DNA of 64,000 nt, from positions 186,001 to 250,000 of the forward strand of contig NZ_JBGCCH010000003.1 of assembly GCF_041261205.1 (NCBI RefSeq). Reading direction: 5' to 3'. The position numbers were made by a program, and so were the translations under genes. Of this stretch, positions 63,050-64,000 are shown piece by piece (position 1 is the first letter of the stretch; each line of letters begins with the position of its first letter). Under the pieces are notes generated by a model that saw only the letters and a list, made by a program, of their open reading frames with translations, was not told the origin of the DNA and searched no databases. The stretch is from Catenulispora sp. MAP5-51. GTDB lineage: Bacteria; Actinomycetota; Actinomycetes; Streptomycetales; Catenulisporaceae.

Positions 63050-63249
63050 ACGGCTACGTCCGTGGCATCAACGCCCCGTATCGCGTGTTCCTTGCGGAGG
63101 TAGGCGGATCCGACTCGCGGGATCTGCACGCGGTCATCATGACCGCCACGTTCAACGGGGACCTGACGACGCTGCGATCCTGGCTCGACGAGCGGTACGG
63201 GCCGGGTGAGTTCACGGCCTTGTTCCGGTCCGAGGCGTACGCCGTCTAG
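63046..63249 (+). CDS. Small hypothetical protein coupled to the PH-domain gene
   Basis: 67 residues from the ATG that overlaps the preceding stop (ATGA): NGYVRGINAPYRVFLAEVGG, then a helix SWLDERYGPGEFTALFRSE. No family is recognised. The overlap and the codon use in line with its neighbours support a real small gene that acts with the membrane protein. Confidence 0.6.
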   Translation: MNGYVRGINAPYRVFLAEVGGSDSRDLHAVIMTATFNGDLTTLRSWLDERYGPGEFTALFRSEAYAV

Positions 63250-63268
63250 CAAAGGGCTGGTACTCCCA

Positions 63269-64000
63269 TCACTCCTCGTGCCCCGAAGCGCCCTCCGCCT
63301 TCGCCGCATCATCAGCCGTCTGATTCGCGAGCGCCCGAGTCCCGAGCGGTCCGCTGATCAGCGCGCCGAGCTGCGTGGCCAGGTTCGCCGGGAGCTTGGC
63401 GGCGGTGTCGATGACGTCGAGCTCGTCGATGTTCGCGGAGCGGGTGTCCAGGAGTGCCTTGAGTGTCGGCGAGATGCCCTGGGTGGGGTCCACCGTCGCC
63501 ACCGATGTGCTGTACAGCAGGTAGCCCTTCTGGGGGCTGCTGAGTTCGGCGAGGAGGATGTCGGCGGGGGAGTTGGAGGGGACGATCGTCACGTTGGTGG
63601 TCATCGCGTTCATCGCGAGGGCTGCGAGGAAGTCGGAGTGGGTGGTGCCGAGGGCTTCGGTGGGGGTCGCGAAGCGCTTGAGGGGTACGGCTGTGGCGGC
63701 GGTGAAGGCTCGGTCGCCGAAGGCGATGATCTGGGGTGCCGTGGTGTCCCAGGTGCTGTCCAAGCCCTTGAGGTAGGTGAGGTCCGACGCTGCGAGCTTG
63801 CCGGCGCTGAGCTGCATTACGCGCGCGCCGTCGGCCTTGGCCTCGGTCAGGGCTGCGGTGTCTGCGGGGTCGACGACGGCGATCGGGGCCGGGGCCAGGG
63901 TGGGCGTGGCCGCGTCCGGCTTCGGGGCCGTGCTGACGTGGGCCACCTTGTAGCCGAGCTTCGTGATGGCGGCGTCGGCGTTGGCGGGGAAGGCGCCGGC
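63269..64000 (-). CDS. Secreted or wall-associated protein of unknown function, 5' end outside window
   Basis: The last 243 residues of a protein whose frame stays open to base 64000. Ala/Thr/Pro-rich linker (PKPDAATPTLAPAPIAVVDP) is followed by repeated alpha/beta blocks: ARVMQLSAGKLAASDLTYLKG, PQIIAFGDRAFTAATAV, and THSDFLAALAMNAMTTNVTIVPSNSPADILL. The pattern recalls cell-wall-binding repeat 2 proteins but is not a firm match. The tail is Ala/Asp/Glu-rich (DDAAKAEGASGHEE). It converges with the small gene. Confidence 0.7.
   Translation of the reverse strand, partial: AGAFPANADAAITKLGYKVAHVSTAPKPDAATPTLAPAPIAVVDPADTAALTEAKADGARVMQLSAGKLAASDLTYLKGLDSTWDTTAPQIIAFGDRAFTAATAVPLKRFATPTEALGTTHSDFLAALAMNAMTTNVTIVPSNSPADILLAELSSPQKGYLLYSTSVATVDPTQGISPTLKALLDTRSANIDELDVIDTAAKLPANLATQLGALISGPLGTRALANQTADDAAKAEGASGHEE

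Overview
The window is very GC-rich DNA from an actinobacterium. Signs of this are frequent GTG/TTG starts, many ATGA/GTGA gene overlaps, Tat signal peptides, a SigE-family ECF sigma factor, a LAXTG cell-wall protein, UTRA/GntR, MarR and LacI regulators, and a helical-N-terminus RHS toxin. The wealth of secreted glycoside hydrolases and multidomain wall proteins suggests a mycelial soil genus (Catenulispora-like is my guess). No rRNA, tRNA or CRISPR array was seen.

Region 1 (1-5.2 kb): the 3' end of a GH30 beta-1,6-galactanase-like enzyme, convergent recQ, then a roughly 1 kb nested inverted repeat filling the intergenic space, then a secreted EXORDIUM/PHI-1-like protein.

Region 2 (5.3-19.6 kb): a sugar-uptake and degradation cluster. 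A LacI regulator precedes a 22-bp palindromic operator, followed by a sugar-binding lipoprotein, a ThuA-like protein, a Gfo/Idh/MocA oxidoreductase, two tandem Tat-exported GH95-related enzymes, two MalF/MalG-type permeases, a GH36 alpha-galactosidase and a zinc alcohol dehydrogenase. Most joints are stop/start overlaps or very short gaps, so it reads as one operon. No ABC ATPase is present, so a shared multi-sugar ATPase elsewhere is inferred.

Region 3 (19.6-40.3 kb): secreted proteins and regulator/target pairs. These are a DyP peroxidase, a beta-helix lipoprotein, a LAHTG wall protein, TetR with a DUF1304 membrane protein, an HSL-type esterase divergent from MarR, a GntR/UTRA regulator, a phosphocholine-type phospholipase C, a 1772-residue LamG/phosphatase-like/CBM protein, a second hydrolase divergent from MarR, and a beta-propeller protein. 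Several have clear palindromic operators.

Region 4 (40.3-54.7 kb): an accessory island. Broken pieces of the 5' end of a yyaL-type gene (thioredoxin domain plus six-hairpin domain) recur between cargo modules, and the intact gene closes the island. Cargo comprises a PD-(D/E)XK/zinc-ribbon/DUF2075 nuclease-helicase, a two-gene unit of unknown function, an AAA/DUF4143 ATPase, and an RHS polymorphic toxin translationally coupled to a putative immunity gene. Remnants of a quinone-oxidoreductase-like gene and possibly a LysR gene lie in the debris.

Region 5 (54.6-64 kb): housekeeping and regulatory genes. These are an ECF sigma factor with a downstream membrane protein, small conserved actinobacterial proteins, a DUF1707 protein, an MFS exporter with an FCD regulator, class I fumarase, a coupled PH-domain/small-protein pair, and the 3' part of a further secreted or wall protein. 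Three genes here look leaderless.
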